29,969 nucleotides of DNA, taken from a virus. Below, one piece after another: positions 1 through 8,878 of the stretch (position 1 is the stretch's first letter; each line of letters opens with the position of its first letter). Below the pieces are notes generated by a model. It was given only the letters and a program-made list of their open reading frames with translations, was not told the origin of the DNA and did not search any database. Both the position numbers and the translations under genes were made by a program. The stretch covers positions 1 to 29,969 of IMG/VR virus record IMGVR_UViG_3300032291_000986; one strand, given 5' to 3'.

Positions 1-3000
1 AGCTTGTTGCTCGGTTGCCATTTTCTCAAGTGCCGCCACCTCATTCTCAATAACAAGTGGCTGCATCTTTTGAACAATGTCATTTTGCTGCTGACTACGT
101 TGCTCCTCAGGAATAGCAATAGCCTCGTCATATAATTGCGCAGCTACCTGCTCGTTACCCTCTAATGCCACCTCAACACCTTCAGGAGACGTAAATGTTA
201 TTGCTTGCTTTGTCTCTGTAGGTGCTGCTGTGAAAATGTCTGTAGTGGTTTGTTTTTGCACTCCAGGGGTAGCTTGCTCTTTTTGGAGTAATGCGTCAAG
301 CTCAGCTTGGGCGCCTGCTTTATCCTCGTAAGTATCATTAACTTTAATAAGAGGAGCTGGTACACCCTCTGTAAAGCTTTCTAATTCTGTAGGGTTCTCG
401 AATGCTGCTAAGAGTTCTTCTTTCCTTTGGCTTTCTTCTGGGCTGAGACCTTGCTTGGTAGGGACTTCAAGTCCTGTTTCGGGTTTTCCTTCGACCATCT
501 CTTGGCCAATTCCGGCTTCTGGCTGTACAGATACTTCACCTGTTGTTTGCTTTTGAAAGGCATCTACTTTTTCTTTAAATGTCTGAGTTACTTCAGGGTC
601 TCCTTTTACGGCAACTTTAGCCCTTGACAATCGCTCAGGTGTGAATGAATTGATTTTATCTAAAAATTGCTCCTTAGTATATCTTCTACCATCAATCATA
701 TACTCCCCAACTGCTGCTCTTTTAGCCTCAGGAGCCATCTCAACAAGCCCCTCAAGATTTACTTGCTCCTCAGTAGGAAGTAATTGCTTACTCTTACCTA
801 TAGCTGCAAGCTCATCATTTATGGCTCTTATCTCTTTACCATAAACCTCTTGTCTATTTTTAGTTGATGTCAACTGCTCTTTCGCAGCTAACAACTCCAT
901 AGTCCTTGCAGTAACATCCGATGACGCTCTACCTCTTTGACCACCAACTGATAATACTTCTTTCGCTGTTCTTCTAAGTCCCACATTCTCTTGAATCCTC
1001 TGATTGACACTTGCGTCTATCTTCCCAAGCTTCTCCATATTGTTTGCCCAATTGGAGATTCTCTCATCAGAAACATTCTCATTCGCTATCTTCTTTAAAT
1101 CTGTTAGATTATAAGCAAGATTTATGTCGACATTGTCTTTTGTTGCCAAATATGTATTGAACACATAGTTAGGAGTATTGGATCCCATACCACCAATCCC
1201 CTCTAATGCTATTTCATTTAGATTCAACTCTCTCCTTCCTGTTCCAAATACAATCTCACTTAATTGCGCAACAGTCTCACCACCAGACTCCATAGCAGGA
1301 TCAACTACAACATTCTCTACTGTACCCCTTGCCAACTTCGTTGCAGTTGACGATAATTTACTAGCTGGCTTTATTATTCTACCTGCTAGTCCTGCTGACA
1401 AATAGTCAACCGCAGCAATAGGAATACCTCTAGCTAGACCAACCGCAGCAGCATCGTCCCAAACTCTTTGGTCGCTCAATGCCTTCTCTAATGACTGGGG
1501 GTCAAGAGGATTATAGTTATATTTTTTTACCGCCTCCATCACGGCATTTGTGTACTCAGTAGCATAACCTGTCAATGCCTGCCCAACCTTTAAACCTGTC
1601 ATTGCTCCCGAAGCTGCACCTGCCGATACAGTAACTGGCGCAAAAGGACCTCCTAAAAGACCTGTTGTTGCACCTATACCAGTAGCAGGAGATACTGTAG
1701 CAGGAATTATCTTAACGCCATAAGGAAGCATTTGCGAGATACTACCTGATACGATTAGCGATGTCGCCTCTAATGGGTCATCAAGCATCACATCCCACCA
1801 ATCTCTATATGTCTTTGCTGCCTCAAGTCTTGTCATTACCCTGCTTTGGGTCTTACTCATGCTTGACAATTTCTCAGCTATATATTTTGATGCACTCTCT
1901 TTATCTGAGAAGCCAGACCAAGATGTATATCCAGGGATAGTAAGAGCTAGTAATTGGTCTCCAACAAGACCATTTTTAATACCATCATTCAATGCATTAA
2001 AAGTAGCTTCAAAGTTTTCAGTCAGCTCATTATTTATCTCTTTGTTGATTTTGGCATCAAAGAATGTTTTTGCTTCAGCGTATTTCGTTGTTGCTAATTG
2101 ACCTAGCTGAAGAGCATCGTTGTACTTTTGAATTAAATTATTATAAGCCTCTGGATTTTGTATTTGCTTATTGTCTTTTTTCATAAGCTCATCAATTGTA
2201 ACACCATATAAATCTACGGATGCTTGATTGATTTCAGCAATATTTGTCTGTACGTCTCTAACTATTTTAGTTGCTTCAGCAGCGGCTTTATTCTCTAACT
2301 TTGCTAGGTGAGCATCAAAATCCATTCTTAACTTCTCAGATGTACCCTCTTGATTTGCAAATGTAAAGTCTTTTACTAATGGGCGAAGAGCCTCCCTTTC
2401 GTTTTTAAGTTCTGATACTATCTCTCTCATATCAGTTCTCCATTTCCCATTAACAAAAAGGCTTGGATTTTCTTTTTTAAATTTCTCTGGATTTTTTTTA
2501 TCGTAGCCTTCAAAGAAATTTATGATACCATCAATTTCATCATATCTCTCCCATCTCCTTTTTTCTGTAATATAATCTTTGCCTTTTGATCTATAAAAAT
2601 TATCTCCTTCTAAATCAAGCTTTGATATATCTTTCCATGAGCCAGCTGCAAAATCCTGAGCTTCTTTCTCGGTTTTAAATGTAAATACTTCACCTCTTTT
2701 CTGTGCTTCTTTTAAAGCTTCTTCAAATGGCAATTCAATCCAGTCATTTTTGAATGGAGTTTGAAAAGTTTGGTATTTCGGAAAAAGAGTTGGGATTACT
2801 TTATTGTCAAAAGATACAAATTTAACGCTTGATATTGTTCCGTCCTCATTTATCCTGGCACCACTGCGCATATTCTTAGCGCGTAGAGCTTTGCTAAGAA
2901 AGTCTTCTTCTTGAGTTATTCTGTTATTTTCTTTTATGAATTTCTTGAGTGACTCTGGGCCGAGTTGCATTTCCTCTAAGTTATCAGGGGATGAGTCTAT

Positions 3001-3867
3001 TGATATGGACCTCTTACCGTCCTCGGTTCTAGCTACAATTTTATCATTGAAAAAGCCACTTTTTTCAAGGACAATGCCATACTGCTTAAAATTGTTTTTA
3101 AGCTCATTGAATTTATCGTCTGAGAGATAAATCGACTTATCGATTTTATTTATCTTATCTAAGAATTCAGGTGTTTGACTTGTGGCAATAGCCTCTTCTC
3201 TAAGTCTAGCATCTTCTTCTTTTTCTTTTATATCTTCCTGAGCTTTGAGCTTTTTTGTCTCTGCTTCTCTTATGCCATACTCTTCTTTAAATTCGTACTC
3301 TTTTTTGAACTCTTTTGCTTTATCAGCTAGGTTCTCCTCTCGTGCAATGGGTTGATTCATTTTTTGCTCAAGTTGTTTCTTGGCAATGTCTGTACCCATT
3401 ACATATTCAAGGTCAAGTTCTTTTTTGGGTTCAAACTTAACCTCTTCCTTTGGCTGTTGGCCAAATAAGAAATCATTTACCTTTGGAATTGTATTGCCTG
3501 AGGGTTCTGTTTCTGGCTTTAAAAGTTTATTGCTATAAGCGCGGAATGCATCTCTTAGACCATCTTTAGTCCCTGAAGGCTCCGATTCCGATGTGCCATC
3601 CTCCGATAACCAAGAAGATTCCCAATCTTCTTTTTTTTTAACCGGCTGCTGCTCTTGAGCCGTTGGCTGTTGAGTAGAGGAAAACTCAGGGAACATTGAA
3701 TTTACGGTTTTCCAATCGTAATTATTCTCCTCAGCTGTGGCTGCATAGTCTTTTAAAAGCTGTTGGTCATATCCCTTTAATTCAGGGAACAGTGAAAATA
3801 TAGATTCCCAATCATAGTTATATTCTTCAGCTGTAGCTACAAAATCTTTTAATAATTGTTCGTTCAT
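1..3867 (-). CDS. Giant internal virion protein, partial (C-terminus beyond window)
   Basis: An open frame runs without a stop from an ATG at 3867 to the window edge, giving 1289 codons with the 3' end missing. Residues 1-64 hold two copies of a 32-residue motif. Then follow a Q/E/P-rich linker, a very charged Lys/Glu helical stretch at about residues 175-230, and a long mixed alpha region. Around residues 695-770 lies a Gly/Ala-rich hydrophobic part (for example GATTGLLGG and GAASGAMTGLKVG) that could enter a membrane. After that the protein is helical and Ala/Glu/Gln-rich. Position at the end of the structural operon, size and composition fit the ejected or cargo proteins of short-tailed phages. 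No enzyme motif was recognised in the visible part, but the missing C-terminus may carry one. It starts 14 bases after the previous stop. The frame is sure; the role is inferred. Confidence 0.8.
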   Translation of the reverse strand, partial: MNEQLLKDFVATAEEYNYDWESIFSLFPELKGYDQQLLKDYAATAEENNYDWKTVNSMFPEFSSTQQPTAQEQQPVKKKEDWESSWLSEDGTSESEPSGTKDGLRDAFRAYSNKLLKPETEPSGNTIPKVNDFLFGQQPKEEVKFEPKKELDLEYVMGTDIAKKQLEQKMNQPIAREENLADKAKEFKKEYEFKEEYGIREAETKKLKAQEDIKEKEEDARLREEAIATSQTPEFLDKINKIDKSIYLSDDKFNELKNNFKQYGIVLEKSGFFNDKIVARTEDGKRSISIDSSPDNLEEMQLGPESLKKFIKENNRITQEEDFLSKALRAKNMRSGARINEDGTISSVKFVSFDNKVIPTLFPKYQTFQTPFKNDWIELPFEEALKEAQKRGEVFTFKTEKEAQDFAAGSWKDISKLDLEGDNFYRSKGKDYITEKRRWERYDEIDGIINFFEGYDKKNPEKFKKENPSLFVNGKWRTDMREIVSELKNEREALRPLVKDFTFANQEGTSEKLRMDFDAHLAKLENKAAAEATKIVRDVQTNIAEINQASVDLYGVTIDELMKKDNKQIQNPEAYNNLIQKYNDALQLGQLATTKYAEAKTFFDAKINKEINNELTENFEATFNALNDGIKNGLVGDQLLALTIPGYTSWSGFSDKESASKYIAEKLSSMSKTQSRVMTRLEAAKTYRDWWDVMLDDPLEATSLIVSGSISQMLPYGVKIIPATVSPATGIGATTGLLGGPFAPVTVSAGAASGAMTGLKVGQALTGYATEYTNAVMEAVKKYNYNPLDPQSLEKALSDQRVWDDAAAVGLARGIPIAAVDYLSAGLAGRIIKPASKLSSTATKLARGTVENVVVDPAMESGGETVAQLSEIVFGTGRRELNLNEIALEGIGGMGSNTPNYVFNTYLATKDNVDINLAYNLTDLKKIANENVSDERISNWANNMEKLGKIDASVNQRIQENVGLRRTAKEVLSVGGQRGRASSDVTARTMELLAAKEQLTSTKNRQEVYGKEIRAINDELAAIGKSKQLLPTEEQVNLEGLVEMAPEAKRAAVGEYMIDGRRYTKEQFLDKINSFTPERLSRAKVAVKGDPEVTQTFKEKVDAFQKQTTGEVSVQPEAGIGQEMVEGKPETGLEVPTKQGLSPEESQRKEELLAAFENPTELESFTEGVPAPLIKVNDTYEDKAGAQAELDALLQKEQATPGVQKQTTTDIFTAAPTETKQAITFTSPEGVEVALEGNEQVAAQLYDEAIAIPEEQRSQQQNDIVQKMQPLVIENEVAALEKMATEQQA
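3676..3867 (-). repeat. 96-bp tandem repeat encoding an N-terminal 32-residue motif
   Basis: Two adjacent copies encode residues 1-32 and 33-64 of the giant protein. Over the core (residues 4-29 against 36-61), 18 of 26 residues are identical, including QLLKD, ATAEE, NYDW and FPE. The similarity is visible in the DNA as well, so this is a true internal duplication. Confidence 0.85.
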
Positions 3868-3881
3868 TTATAAGATATAGT

Positions 3882-5831
3882 TTATTTTGGTTTTTGTCTA
3901 GGAGTTCCTCCATTTTGTGAGGCACCACCGCCTTGTCCTTGTGCATTACTCCCCCCCATTGTTTTTGAATAGCGGCTTAGTTCGCTTTCTGGAAGTGTAG
4001 AAAGTATTTGCTCCATCCATGTATTTAAAGTTTGTTGATTTGTTGCAGCATTATTTTCATATTCATTTACAGAAAAAACTAAGTCTTTTTTAGCATTTGG
4101 ATGTGATAATGTAAGCTGATTCCATGGATAAGTTCCTGTTGCTTTAACTGTTACTCCAGTCCCTGCTAGTGCTTTTGATAGCTCTGCTGCTGCCTCCCCT
4201 TGTGGCTTTTGAAATAAAGTTTTCTTATTTTTATCTTGTTTACCTATATTTGGCATATATCTTTCTCTATATATATCTATTGGATCTTTTTCCTCTTCAT
4301 ACTTTTCAAACATTGGATTGTAATTAAGTTCTCTATTCCCTTTTTTAGCCATTTCTCTCTTAGCTCTCTCTCTCGTTATCCTACCTCCTGTTAATCCAAC
4401 TACAATGCCACCAATTGCCTCTCCTGCTCCAACTCCTGACCCTTTCTTAAATCCAATAACATTATTCTTTTCATCCATCTCGGGCTTACCAAATGGACTT
4501 TTAAATACATCTCCATTATCCATAACTACAATAAGCTCTCCTGATGTATCAAAGTAAGCTTTATTTACATCTTTGTACTGATTGATTGATTCTAGTGCAG
4601 ATCTTCTTTCATTATCTGTTCCAAAATATAAATCTCCAAGGTCTGAAAGTATTTCTTCCTCAGTTCTTACTTCTTTTCCATAATCGGCAGCTTCTCTATC
4701 AAATCTTGGAGGCTCCTGTTTCTGTCTACCTACCTCAGTATATGTACTAATCTCCAACTTCTTGTCAATCATTTGTCTGTATTGACCTCTTAGAAACTCT
4801 CTAGCTTCTTTTTCTTGGTCAGGATTTAATAAAGGAGTGATTGTGCCATCTGTCTCCCTTTGAACTAGCATAAGATTAGAACCTTTCTTAGCTGCTTCTT
4901 TTGCATCATCTGTAGGCGTATAACCTAATTCTTCTGTAAGGATTGATGACTTATTGTACTTAGGATTGAGTGCAGCATTTATATATGCCTCTTCAGCTTT
5001 AGCGTACTCTGAAACTACTCCTTTAAGCCTTGCAAGCTCAGTTGCATCTGTTATGCCCAATGCTGCTGCTTTAGCTTCATCTAACTCTCCAGTCTTGTCC
5101 ACTATTTGCGTAATACTACCTGCTCTATCTTCTGAGCCAAGCACTCTATATGACATTAAATTGTCTCCAAGTCTTTTGATGAAATTATCAGCATCTGTGA
5201 GGTAGTCATACCTATTATACTTACTATTAACAGCACCAGCCAATTGATTGACTGACAATAGATTCTCTGCACCAGGCTTTGCTCGTGTTATTGTCTTGCC
5301 ATCTTCAGTTACTGTTTCAAGCCTGCTAAATGTCAGATTACCATTTATATTGAAGTTTGCGCCTAAGTCTGTAAGTTTACCATATTGCTCAAGGTCTTCT
5401 CCATCCCACATTTCAATTTTTTGATTTTCTTTATTTGCTTGCCTGTCTAACCTTTCTTGGAATGCTGTCTGTATTTGACTTACTGTTCCATATAGATTTT
5501 TGACACTGTCGCTTGTATTTTGTAGATATATGGCATAGTCCTTCACTTGAAGCTTTCCAGACTTTAATAAGTTATGTTGAATTTTTAAATTCTCAGCAGC
5601 ATTGTAAGCCATGTCAATAGTCCATTTGTTGACATCGTCTTTTTGTCCTATAGGCTTATTATTGATGCGCTCAAGCTCTTCCTTGTATGCTGCGTCAATG
5701 GCGGCTTTTTTCTCGGTGCGTACACGGTCAATCTCATCGACAGTATTTGTTATTGTCCTGCCGACATCAGCCCAGTTTACATAACTGTCAGCTTCCCTTT
5801 CAACGTAACCAAAATATGACTTAGGTGGCAT
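3882..5831 (-). CDS. Putative internal virion protein, 649 aa
   Basis: Not assignable to an enzyme family. The protein is mostly charged and helical, with probable coiled coils at about residues 20-60 and 85-150. A short Gly-rich hydrophobic patch (GEAIGGIVVGLTGG) sits near residues 465-485, and the extreme C-terminus is a Gly/Gln/Ser-rich tail. The N-terminus (MPPKSYFGYVEREADSYVNW) resembles, from memory, unnamed structural proteins of Bacteroidota phages that sit beside giant internal proteins. It lies between two other probable internal proteins, with a 10-base gap upstream and 14 bases downstream, so co-expression as virion cargo is likely. The ATG at 5831 is the first in frame and fits the gap. 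The structural role is inferred from context. Confidence 0.65.
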   Translation of the reverse strand: MPPKSYFGYVEREADSYVNWADVGRTITNTVDEIDRVRTEKKAAIDAAYKEELERINNKPIGQKDDVNKWTIDMAYNAAENLKIQHNLLKSGKLQVKDYAIYLQNTSDSVKNLYGTVSQIQTAFQERLDRQANKENQKIEMWDGEDLEQYGKLTDLGANFNINGNLTFSRLETVTEDGKTITRAKPGAENLLSVNQLAGAVNSKYNRYDYLTDADNFIKRLGDNLMSYRVLGSEDRAGSITQIVDKTGELDEAKAAALGITDATELARLKGVVSEYAKAEEAYINAALNPKYNKSSILTEELGYTPTDDAKEAAKKGSNLMLVQRETDGTITPLLNPDQEKEAREFLRGQYRQMIDKKLEISTYTEVGRQKQEPPRFDREAADYGKEVRTEEEILSDLGDLYFGTDNERRSALESINQYKDVNKAYFDTSGELIVVMDNGDVFKSPFGKPEMDEKNNVIGFKKGSGVGAGEAIGGIVVGLTGGRITRERAKREMAKKGNRELNYNPMFEKYEEEKDPIDIYRERYMPNIGKQDKNKKTLFQKPQGEAAAELSKALAGTGVTVKATGTYPWNQLTLSHPNAKKDLVFSVNEYENNAATNQQTLNTWMEQILSTLPESELSRYSKTMGGSNAQGQGGGASQNGGTPRQKPK

Positions 5832-5841
5832 ATGATTCTAT

Positions 5842-7422
5842 TTATTTTTTTAACCAATCAGGAGCAAATTGAGTTTCAGTAGGAGGCGCTACAAAAGTAT
5901 TCTTCGCCCCCTTCTCTTTTTTATAATTAAGACCATCAATCAATGATTTTAATTCTTTGTATTCGGGCCTATCTTTATGGTACCCATACCATACATTAAG
6001 ACCTTTATTTGGATTGTTTTTCTTATAATTTTTATAAAATTCTGTTGCATTAGACCCCTCTTGTACTACCTTTCCTTTTGTGTCATATATAGTTCTAGTT
6101 GAGCTAAAATCAACCTCAGGAGCCTTGTCAATTTGTTTTAATATAACCTCAGATTCTTTGTCATAAATTAAAGTTCTATCATCTCCATAAGGCTTATATA
6201 TGACAAATCTTTTATCCTTTGGAGGTTCGTCATTAGCATACCATATTTGCCCAGATTTTTGATTAAATTCAGCTTGCCTTTTATTTATTTCTTGTATTTC
6301 TGGATCTTTTTCATTTTGATCCTCTAATTCCATATCACTAAATCTAACATACATACTTTCTTGATCTTTGTCAAAGAATTTTTTGTCTTCATTTAATTTA
6401 TGTATTAACTTTCCCTCCGAGGTTGCTCTCCATCCTATTTCATATTTGTCATAATTATTATTTATGAAATCAGATAATATAAGAGTATTCTTTGAACACG
6501 AATCTAAAGATTCGTCTGGATCACATTTTCCTGTTCCTTCTGTTGTCCCTTTTACTGTTTCACCAATTTTTTTGTCAATTTCTTCGTACTTGCCTGAGCC
6601 TTTATTTACTACTGTTCTGTTGTCTCCCTCCTTAATGATATATTGGTCATACTCTTCAGAGTAGTACACGTCAGGACCTTTTTCTCCATAAGGCTTATAT
6701 TTCTTTCTTGGCTCAGGAACAGCAAAGCTAGGCACCTCTACTGTTGTCGGGCCTTTCTCGCTCTCCACTTTTATTGTCTCTATCTTTACTGGCTCCGGCT
6801 TGAGCTTACCTTTTACTTTCATCTTAGGCTCCTCAGCAGGCACCTCTTTTACCTCTACCTTTGCTACCTCAGTTGGCTTCACCTCCGCTTTTGCCTCTGA
6901 CTTTATCACCATCTTGTCACTTGGTGTCTCGATAGCTTTCACCTCAGTCTTCTCAGTAACAGGAAGGAGCTGGCTCTCAATGTCACTTTTAACAACCTCT
7001 TGCTTCTCGGCAGTCATTGGCTCCTCCTTAGTAGGTATAGCCTCTACGCTTCTCACCTGCATTGTTGGCATCTTTGCCATGTCAACTGTTGGTGTTGCTA
7101 CTTGCTTCTCAGGTAATGCTTGAGCTTTAACTGTAGTCATTGGCTCACTTCTCAACTCTTTTGTAGGCTCAGTAACAGTCTCAGTCTTAACAGGCTCAGT
7201 CTTTGCAGGCTCAGTAGTAGCTACAGGAGCAGCTGCTCCTCTGCCTACAGCTATTGAAAAGTCGTCATCACTCCCTTTATATCCATCATTTTTAGCATAT
7301 CTTAATACATAATTATAAGCATTGTCATCCGTTTGAATTTTTTTAATAAATTCATCTCTATTACCTTTGAATCCATCGGATTGCGCCCAATTAAATAAAT
7401 AATTTATGTATTCTTCTTTCAT
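5842..7422 (-). CDS. Putative internal virion protein with Pro/Lys/Glu-rich linker, 526 aa
   Basis: Three regions are visible. Residues 5-59 contain two copies of a short Tyr/Gly/Lys motif with a 30-residue period (SDGFKG and NDGYKG, each followed by an acidic residue and Phe). Residues 60-235 are a low-complexity Lys/Glu/Thr/Pro/Val linker, probably extended. Residues 240-526 look globular and Tyr-rich, with YKPYG occurring near residues 244 and 410. No catalytic motif was found. It follows the 342-residue protein by one base and precedes the 649-residue protein by 10. A virion-internal or capsid-lumen role is inferred from neighbours. The linker is richer in G+C than the C-terminal half, in keeping with its repetitive composition. 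Confidence 0.6.
   Translation of the reverse strand: MKEEYINYLFNWAQSDGFKGNRDEFIKKIQTDDNAYNYVLRYAKNDGYKGSDDDFSIAVGRGAAAPVATTEPAKTEPVKTETVTEPTKELRSEPMTTVKAQALPEKQVATPTVDMAKMPTMQVRSVEAIPTKEEPMTAEKQEVVKSDIESQLLPVTEKTEVKAIETPSDKMVIKSEAKAEVKPTEVAKVEVKEVPAEEPKMKVKGKLKPEPVKIETIKVESEKGPTTVEVPSFAVPEPRKKYKPYGEKGPDVYYSEEYDQYIIKEGDNRTVVNKGSGKYEEIDKKIGETVKGTTEGTGKCDPDESLDSCSKNTLILSDFINNNYDKYEIGWRATSEGKLIHKLNEDKKFFDKDQESMYVRFSDMELEDQNEKDPEIQEINKRQAEFNQKSGQIWYANDEPPKDKRFVIYKPYGDDRTLIYDKESEVILKQIDKAPEVDFSSTRTIYDTKGKVVQEGSNATEFYKNYKKNNPNKGLNVWYGYHKDRPEYKELKSLIDGLNYKKEKGAKNTFVAPPTETQFAPDWLKK
7246..7410 (-). repeat. Tandem 30-residue motif at N-terminus of the 526-aa protein
   Basis: Residues 8-29 and 38-59 align with 8 of 22 identities. 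Tyr, Ala, the DG-x-KG core and a following D-x-F-type acidic/aromatic pair keep the same spacing. The copies are diverged at DNA level. Confidence 0.6.
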
Positions 7423-7423
7423 A

Positions 7424-8452
7424 TTAGTCCCAAGGTTTTTTCATAACACCATAACCTGGATAAGAGTCTCTTTGCATACTAAATGGGTCAAAAAAATAAG
7501 GCTGTTGCTGAGACTGCATCTGCTGCTGAATAGTTGGTTGAGATTGATCTTTTGGAGTATACAAATATGGATTATATCCTCCTGTGTATAAATTATTGAT
7601 ATCTCTAATAGTTTGTTGTTGTTGTTCTGGCAAAAGTTTCTGTTGCTGTTGCTGCTGTTGTACAGCAGGTGTAGGTCCAAACAAGTCATATTGCTTGACA
7701 AACTTTTTGCCCTTACCTGTCATGTATGACTCAAACTCAGGATTTTTCATACCCTTTACCCCTAACCCATACTTTTGGTCAATAGCCTGTTGCATTGTCA
7801 TTGGTGTTTTCCCATCAATCATAAACTCAGCTGGCAACTGCCCAGCAGCAGCTCTCTTATTATACTCAGCCTGTTGTGCCCCGAATTGCTTACTAGCTGC
7901 AGTCTGCATATATAATGGCACCATCTCAGCAGCGTATCCTGCCATACTTGACACTCCCTGAAAGCCTTGAGCCATTGCAGCTGACCTAGCCTGCTGAGCG
8001 TCAGCAGCAGCCTGCTGCGCACCAGCAGCCTCACCTAAGTCCAACTGCACTCCTACGTCTCTAAGCCTTGACTCCTCAGTAGCTGATAGCTTCTCAAGGT
8101 TCATAAGCTCCTGACCCATCTCAGTCCTAATACCTGCCTGTGCCTGGTTCTGCATAGCCTGTAGTCGGCCTGCTGTTGCCGCAGCGCCTCTGTCAGCCTC
8201 TCTCGCTCCCTCTAGTGCCTGAGCGCCTGAGGAGAGCATCGCCTCTCTCTGTAGCTCATACGGCTCCTTCTTGATTGCAAGCTGGTCATAGTAGTTTACC
8301 TCTAGCTTTTTACGAGCCTCGCTCATAGCCTGGTCTGCCTTAGCCTGAGCCTCTTTCATCAATTGGTTCTGCTTAGCTGCCTGAGCAAATGACATACCGG
8401 TAGTAACTGCCGCTGTGCCTAGACCTATAACTGCTCCTGTAATTGCTGCCAT
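7424..8452 (-). CDS. Putative small internal/ejection protein, Ala/Gln-rich, 342 aa
   Basis: The N-terminus (residues 1-25) is a hydrophobic Gly/Ala stretch, followed by a long Ala/Gln/Glu-rich helical region to about residue 190. The C-terminal 90 residues are Gln/Pro/Tyr-rich and contain tracts of seven and four glutamines. This pattern of a short hydrophobic head, helical body and disordered tail resembles the smallest ejection protein of podoviruses (the T7 gp14 type), but I see no diagnostic motif. It is the first of four successive probable internal proteins, starting two bases after the stop of the GNAT-like gene and ending one base before the next ATG. Function is inferred from composition and position. 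Confidence 0.6.
   Translation of the reverse strand: MAAITGAVIGLGTAAVTTGMSFAQAAKQNQLMKEAQAKADQAMSEARKKLEVNYYDQLAIKKEPYELQREAMLSSGAQALEGAREADRGAAATAGRLQAMQNQAQAGIRTEMGQELMNLEKLSATEESRLRDVGVQLDLGEAAGAQQAAADAQQARSAAMAQGFQGVSSMAGYAAEMVPLYMQTAASKQFGAQQAEYNKRAAAGQLPAEFMIDGKTPMTMQQAIDQKYGLGVKGMKNPEFESYMTGKGKKFVKQYDLFGPTPAVQQQQQQQKLLPEQQQQTIRDINNLYTGGYNPYLYTPKDQSQPTIQQQMQSQQQPYFFDPFSMQRDSYPGYGVMKKPWD
7613..7660 (-). repeat. Glutamine codon tracts (CAA/CAG microsatellite-like)
   Basis: Positions 7640-7660 encode seven consecutive glutamines and 7613-7624 encode four, within the 342-residue protein. CAA and CAG codons are mixed, so this is not a pure repeat. Confidence 0.7.
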
Positions 8453-8454
8453 AT

Positions 8455-8868
8455 TTATAGTATTTTTATCATCTCACCAACATACTCATCGCCCTTTACA
8501 TAGCCAATCTCCTTGTATGTGTCAATAAGACTTTTGTTTTTAATCAGTGCGTAACAATACTCGTTTCCCAAGTTCTTACTTATCTCTGTCAAAGTTGATA
8601 CCAATAGCATAATCGCTTCCTTGCGCATTGGCTTTTTGGTATACTTTCTACTTGAGATTATCCAATCTACCCATGACACCTTTGAGTTTGTCATGTACAT
8701 AAAACCTGCGCAGATAGGCGTATCGCCATCATAAACTATAACACCACCTGTCCCCTCATCAGGCAAAAATGCCCTTGTTGGTGGGATCCATTCCCACTCT
8801 TTCCACCACTCTACCAATATAGTATCGTAGTCCTCCATTGTCAATGGCCTTATAGTTAGCTCTTCCAT
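8455..8868 (-). CDS. GNAT-like acetyltransferase-fold protein, 137 aa
   Basis: The sequence has GNAT order: an N-terminal strand (ELTIRPLTMEDYD), a central strand pair (GGVIVYDGDTPICAGFMYMT), a helix in the acetyl-CoA loop region (KKPMRKEAIMLLVSTLTEIS), then a strand and the closing YKEIGYVKGDE segment seen in many GNAT proteins. The usual Q/R-x-x-G-x-G/A pyrophosphate loop is not clear, so catalytic activity is doubtful. The frame could open at a GTG at 8874, but ATG at 8868 gives the natural start EELTIRPLT. It is co-transcribed with tail and internal virion genes. The substrate is unknown. Fold assignment is moderately sure, activity is not. Confidence 0.65.
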   Translation of the reverse strand: MEELTIRPLTMEDYDTILVEWWKEWEWIPPTRAFLPDEGTGGVIVYDGDTPICAGFMYMTNSKVSWVDWIISSRKYTKKPMRKEAIMLLVSTLTEISKNLGNEYCYALIKNKSLIDTYKEIGYVKGDEYVGEMIKIL

Positions 8869-8878
8869 AAACACAAAA

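Noticed and set aside
6800-7123. Plus-strand open frame rich in Ser/Thr/Phe
   Set aside because: It mirrors the Lys/Glu/Thr-rich linker of the minus-strand 526-residue protein.
7613-7660. CRISPR-like or regulatory repeat
   Set aside because: It is an in-frame glutamine codon tract with mixed codons and no spacers.
7584-7961. Plus-strand open frame of 125 codons with a Cys run
   Set aside because: It is the reverse of the glutamine-rich minus-strand gene; the Cys run is only the complement of CAA/CAG codons.
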